Shown: positions 5,434-7,961 of the stretch, in pieces
How positions within the stretch are numbered: position 1 is the stretch's first letter
How the letters are laid out: the number at the start of each line of letters is the position of its first letter
Assembly: GCA_964478455.1 (NCBI GenBank)
Contig: CAYZJD010000209.1
Coordinates: forward strand, 1 to 7,961
Direction: 5' to 3'
DNA from: CAYZJD01 sp964478455
Lineage (GTDB): Bacteria > Acidobacteriota > Terriglobia > Bryobacterales > Bryobacteraceae
DNA length: 7,961 nucleotides
Notes under the pieces: generated by a model
What the model was told of the DNA's origin: nothing
The model's input: only the letters and a program-made list of their open reading frames with translations
Databases searched by the model: none
Position numbers and translations under genes: made by a program

Positions 5434-6542
5434 CCGAGGTCCATCCAGTCGATTCGCGGCGCGCGTGGAAGGAGTTCCTCGAGTTGCCCTACCGGCTCTA
5501 CCGCGACTCCCCGTACTGGGTGCCTCCATTGCGGATCCAGCAGAAGCGGATTCATGACGACCGGCATCCGTTTTACGCACAGGCGGAAGTCCGGCGGTTC
5601 CTCGCGCTACAATCCAGCCGCACGGTGGGCCGCGTTGCTGCGATCATCGATCACAACTCGAACCGCTTCCGAAACGAGCAGGCAGGCTTCTTTGGGTTTC
5701 TGGAGACCGTCGATCAGGAAGAGGTCGCCGGCGCGCTCCTCGATGCGGCCGCCCGCTGGCTCCGCGAGCGCGGCATGCGCGTGATGCGCGGTCCCATGAA
5801 CCCCTCCACGAACTACGAGTGCGGGCTGCTGGTTGAGGGCTTCGACTCCGGCCCCTGCCTGATGATGCCGTACAACCCGCCGTATTATCCGCCGCTCGTC
5901 GAGCAAGCGGGGTTGCGCAAGCTGAAGGACCTCTACGCCTACTTCACCACCGCGACCGAGATCGATGTCGGCAAGGTCGAGCGGGTGGCGAACCGCGCGC
6001 TTGCCGGCAACAACGTCCGGATCCGTTCGGCCCGCCTGGACGACTTCGATGCGGAGATTGAGCGCTTTTTTCAGCTTTACAACTCCGCCTGGAGCCGCAA
6101 CTGGGGCTTCACCCCGATCACGCGCGAGCAGGTCAACTTCCTGGCACGTGAATTGAAGCCGCTCCTGGACCCCGACCTGGCGCTGCTGGCGGAGATCGGC
6201 GACCGGGTGGTCGGCTGCGCGCTGGCCGTGGCGGACATCAACCAGGCGCTCCGGCATGCCCGCGGGCGTCTGTTCCCGCTCGGCGCGCTAAAGATCCTGT
6301 ACTACAAGCGGCGGATCCGAAGGATGCGGGTGCTGATCCTGGGCGTGATCGAGGAGTACTCGGCGTCCGGGGTGGCGGCTGCGCTTTATGCTGCCCTGTT
6401 TCGCAACGGCCTGAAGGCAGGCTATCGCGAAGGCGAGTTTTCCTGGGTGCTTGAAGACAACGTGCTGATGAACCGCTCGCTGGAAGCCATGGGAGCGCGG
6501 CGGTACAAGACGTACCGGATCTACGAAGGGGAACTGATGTAG
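5430..6542 (+). CDS. GNAT-fold acyltransferase, YghO/bacterial ceramide synthase-like
   Basis: The protein has 370 residues from a TTG start. The TTGA at 5430-5433 overlaps the PAP2 stop, a sign of translational coupling. Landmarks of the long GNAT-type family are WKEFLELPYRLYRDSPYWVPPLR (split at 13-21 and 22-35), the strongly conserved-looking GPMNPSTNYECGLLVEGFDS (121-140), MMPYNPPYYPPL (145-156), and a C-terminal acyl-CoA-fold half with LGVIEEYSASGVAAALY (304-320), GEFSWVLEDN (335-344) and MGARRYKTYRIYE (354-366). Annotation usually says 'GNAT family N-acetyltransferase', but relatives of E. coli YghO have been linked to N-acylation of a sphingoid base in bacterial ceramide synthesis. With an Aur1-like partner, a lipid substrate is more likely than a small metabolite. 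The frame is open back to 4980, but that part runs through the PAP2 gene. The family match is fairly firm; the ceramide role is inferred. Confidence 0.8.
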   Translation: MTEVHPVDSRRAWKEFLELPYRLYRDSPYWVPPLRIQQKRIHDDRHPFYAQAEVRRFLALQSSRTVGRVAAIIDHNSNRFRNEQAGFFGFLETVDQEEVAGALLDAAARWLRERGMRVMRGPMNPSTNYECGLLVEGFDSGPCLMMPYNPPYYPPLVEQAGLRKLKDLYAYFTTATEIDVGKVERVANRALAGNNVRIRSARLDDFDAEIERFFQLYNSAWSRNWGFTPITREQVNFLARELKPLLDPDLALLAEIGDRVVGCALAVADINQALRHARGRLFPLGALKILYYKRRIRRMRVLILGVIEEYSASGVAAALYAALFRNGLKAGYREGEFSWVLEDNVLMNRSLEAMGARRYKTYRIYEGELM

Positions 6543-6763
6543 CCGGATGGGCACGTGCAATTCGCGGCACGCGGGCACTGGACTGTGCCTGCGCTCGGTG
6601 GCTTCTCGGGGCCTGCGCCGGTGTGTTCGCTTGTCGCTGCTCCCTTCGCGGGCAGACATCGAGCCCCGAGCCATTGGCCGCTTACCAGGCGGCTCGCAGA
6701 CTGAAGACAGGAGACCGTTCACACAGCGTCTGGATCTATATGAATCTACAAATGCTAAAGCCC
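6543..6763. other. Non-coding stretch between the acyltransferase operon and the PilZ promoter
   Basis: I find no convincing gene in this 221-bp stretch. Besides the hairpin at 6570-6593 it has an 8-bp inverted repeat CTCGGGGC (6605-6612)/GCCCCGAG (6663-6670) spaced by 50 bases, a small GCCGC/GCGGC hairpin near 6678-6694, and CAGACTGAAG (6697-6706). The last of these resembles one arm of the palindrome at 1619-1632. The sequence turns AT-richer from about 6735, approaching the promoter. Confidence 0.45.
6570..6593 (+). terminator. Hairpin downstream of the acyltransferase gene
   Basis: Bases 6570-6578 (CGCGGGCAC) pair with 6585-6593 (GTGCCTGCG) in a 9-bp stem including one G-T pair and a 6-base loop, 27 bases past the stop. 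No T-run follows. It is the best candidate for the end of the PAP2/acyltransferase transcript. Confidence 0.4.
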
Positions 6764-6792
6764 TTGACTTGAGTGTCGGGCAGACGCATAAT
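6764..6792 (+). promoter_or_regulatory. Sigma70-type promoter for the PilZ gene
   Basis: TTGACT (6764-6769) and CATAAT (6787-6792) each match the consensus at five of six positions, with the ideal 17-base spacing. Transcription would start near 6799, leaving an untranslated leader of about 110 bases before the PilZ start. The leader contains the palindrome CTGCCGGCAG at about 6827-6836 but no riboswitch that I can recognise. Confidence 0.6.
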
Positions 6793-6910
6793 CGTGGCAA
6801 TCCGCTGGCAAACCTCGCGCTGCCGGCAGGTCTATTGCTTGCAAGGACGGCCGGGGAAATGGCAGCGCCGCCTCCCCAGGGCGTGACAATCCTTGTCGGA
6901 CGGAACTTCT

Positions 6911-7279
6911 ATGTCAGATCAGGGACAGGCATCCGTGGAAATGAAAGAGCGTGTGCGCGAAGAACGCCGCCGCTCGCAACGCTTTCCAATCCAGAGGAGT
7001 GTCCGCTACGAAACGCGAAGCGCAAGGACCGCGAGTGGAACGACCGTTGACATCAGCAGCAGTGGGGTCCTGTTCACTACCGACTACCTGCCGAGTCTGG
7101 GCGAAACCGTCGAACTCGCGCTCGACTGGCCGGCCCGGCTTGGCCACAAGACGCCTCTGAAACTCGTCATCACGGGTCGGGTCGTGCGCGTTGATGAGAA
7201 AAGAGCAGCCATCGCCATAAAGCGGCACGAACTCCGAACTCTTGGCTCACACGGGCTCCTTGCGCGGACCGCTTCCTGA
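6911..7279 (+). CDS. Stand-alone PilZ domain protein, c-di-GMP receptor
   Basis: This 122-residue protein consists almost wholly of one PilZ domain. The c-di-GMP-binding motifs are intact: RRSQR (Arg20-Arg24, the RxxxR motif) and DISSSG (Asp47-Ser49-Gly52, the D/NxSxxG motif). A beta-barrel pattern follows, including ETVELALDWPA and LKLVITGRVVRVD. Binding of c-di-GMP would make this an effector of surface attachment, motility or exopolysaccharide control; the partner cannot be told from the sequence. ATG at 6911 was chosen over TTG at 6893. ATG at 6941 is also possible and would leave both motifs intact. Shine-Dalgarno support is weak. A good promoter lies upstream, and the gene 50 bp downstream is probably on the same transcript. 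Confidence 0.88.
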   Translation: MSDQGQASVEMKERVREERRRSQRFPIQRSVRYETRSARTASGTTVDISSSGVLFTTDYLPSLGETVELALDWPARLGHKTPLKLVITGRVVRVDEKRAAIAIKRHELRTLGSHGLLARTAS

Positions 7280-7319
7280 GTCGAGACTCCTGGATTTCGC
7301 CGCGGCCGGTCTGGCAAAT

Positions 7320-7328
7320 GGAGGAGGG
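7320..7328 (+). promoter_or_regulatory. Strong Shine-Dalgarno deciding the start of the last gene
   Basis: GGAGGAGGG lies directly before ATG at 7330, with GGAGG (7320-7324) at a five-base spacing. An in-frame ATG at 7318 overlaps this site and has no ribosome-binding site of its own, so 7330 is preferred. Confidence 0.65.
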
Positions 7329-7329
7329 A

Positions 7330-7961
7330 ATGACAAGTCAGGGATCAGCCTCGAGATCGAGATTCCTTCTGGCCGGGCTGACGAGCATTAAGGCGAGCAT
7401 CAGGAAGCTGGAGGACAGGAGGCTCGAACTGGAAGACCTGATTCTGCAGCACCTGTTTGGACCCCCGGAAGGCGGCGTTCAGGAGCGGGCCGAAGTCGGC
7501 GACATCGGATTACTCGAACTTCTGCCGTCACGATACTCACCTGTGAATTGCGCCCACTACCTCGCCTGGACCATGCGCCCGGACGAGGCGCCGCACCACG
7601 AAGGCACGGAGGGATACCTGCGGCACGCGAATGCCATGGGCCACCTCGTCGCAGCCAGGACCGAGACCGCCGTCTTCCACCCGATGGCCGATGTGACGGC
7701 GGTGATCCATCCGGATGTGGGCAAAGACGAGGCAGTAGCTTTGGTGCTTAAGCTCGGAGCGGTGATAGACCGAGCAGGCATTCACCACGGCCCGGCAGCG
7801 CTCTACACCGGACGGGATTTCGGAGGCTTCCCAATCCTGCAGGACGTGGAAGGACGGGCGGTCGCGGCGCCCGCGGAGGAGCCGCCGTCTGTCCCTGGGC
7901 GAAAGGAGCAGTTCGCCGCCTCGCTTTCCCGCAACCTCAGGGACATGTTGATGGAGTGTTT
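7330..7961 (+). CDS. Unrecognised protein, 3' end off the window
   Basis: An open frame of 210 codons runs from ATG at 7330 to the right edge without a stop. Residues about 15-43 (LAGLTSIKASIRKLEDRR, then LELEDLILQHL) are heptad-like and probably form a short coiled coil. A globular region follows (about 55-175), rich in His and aromatic residues, for example RYSPVNCAHYLAWTM and GYLRHANAMGHLVAA. VFHPMADVTAVIHPDVGKDEAVALVLKLG comes next in that region (split near 115-129 and 130-143), then GRDFGGFPIL. From about 178 the chain is polar and proline-rich, then helical. I see no signal peptide, membrane segment or catalytic motif I can name. It follows the PilZ gene by 50 bp on the same strand and is likely co-transcribed, so a c-di-GMP connection is possible but unproven. 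Confidence 0.7.
   Translation, partial: MTSQGSASRSRFLLAGLTSIKASIRKLEDRRLELEDLILQHLFGPPEGGVQERAEVGDIGLLELLPSRYSPVNCAHYLAWTMRPDEAPHHEGTEGYLRHANAMGHLVAARTETAVFHPMADVTAVIHPDVGKDEAVALVLKLGAVIDRAGIHHGPAALYTGRDFGGFPILQDVEGRAVAAPAEEPPSVPGRKEQFAASLSRNLRDMLMEC

Noticed and set aside
6799..6910. Possible c-di-GMP (GEMM) riboswitch in the PilZ leader, prompted by GGCAAACC near 6811
   Set aside because: The tetraloop helix and the conserved GGACGCAAAG-type segment that should follow are missing; a covariance-model search would settle it.
6547..7050. 167-codon plus-strand frame upstream of and overlapping the PilZ gene
   Set aside because: It crosses the terminator-like hairpin and the strong promoter, and ends inside the PilZ gene in another frame; no protein features.
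7278..7289. Small palindrome GAGTC-GA-GACTC at the PilZ stop codon
   Set aside because: The stem is only five base pairs with a two-base centre, too small to call a terminator between two genes that are probably co-transcribed.

Overview
The window is a GC-rich bacterial chromosome segment with seven protein-coding genes in full or large part and one partial gene at each edge among them counted below. No rRNA, tRNA or CRISPR array is visible. The style points to Acidobacteriota, probably the Solibacteres/Bryobacter side. The clues are a PilZ protein of the short stand-alone type common there, a small 'bacteriophage holin'-type membrane protein, a Tat-exported SelA-like enzyme, and intergenic palindromes built around CAGACT/AGTCTG and GGCAGG/CCTGCC. 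That placement is inference from pattern memory, not from a marker gene.

Layout. (1) 1-644, minus: an almost complete small serine recombinase running off the left edge. (2) 645-944: a non-coding stretch with a tandem 10/11-bp repeat and a 10-bp palindrome close to the recombinase start. (3) 945-1193 (plus) and 1251-1529 (minus): two convergent small membrane proteins that share a hairpin between them. (4) 1679-2878 (minus) and 2988-4232 (plus): a divergent pair, a Tat-signal PLP-dependent SelA/DgaE-like enzyme and a metal-dependent amidohydrolase of the D-aminoacylase/COG3964 type. (5) 4228-4469: a roughly 240-bp hairpin-rich element with imperfect terminal inverted repeats, resembling a MITE. 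(6) 4510-5433 and 5430-6542: a translationally coupled pair, a PAP2/Aur1-like membrane phosphotransferase or phosphatase and a long GNAT-fold acyltransferase. (7) 6543-6910: non-coding, with a terminator-like hairpin and a strong sigma70-type promoter. (8) 6911-7279 and 7330 to the right edge: a PilZ c-di-GMP-binding protein and an unrecognised protein, probably one transcript.

How the genes may work together. The divergent PLP-enzyme/amidohydrolase pair matches a recurrent gene association in which a deacylating amidohydrolase and a PLP-dependent lyase-like enzyme act on the same amino compound. Here both proteins appear to carry export signals, which would place the pathway outside the cytoplasm. 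The coupled PAP2_3/GNAT pair looks like lipid chemistry at the membrane. The acyltransferase resembles the YghO-like family linked to bacterial ceramide synthesis and the partner resembles inositol-phosphorylceramide synthases, so a sphingolipid-type module is the most interesting hypothesis here, although it is inferred. The PilZ gene gives a link to c-di-GMP signalling.

Start sites were set by hand in several places: GTG at 2878 (minus), TTG at 5430 overlapping the upstream stop codon, and ATG at 7330. The genes at 2988 and 4510 have no visible Shine-Dalgarno sequence and have -10-like boxes immediately upstream, so both may be leaderless.
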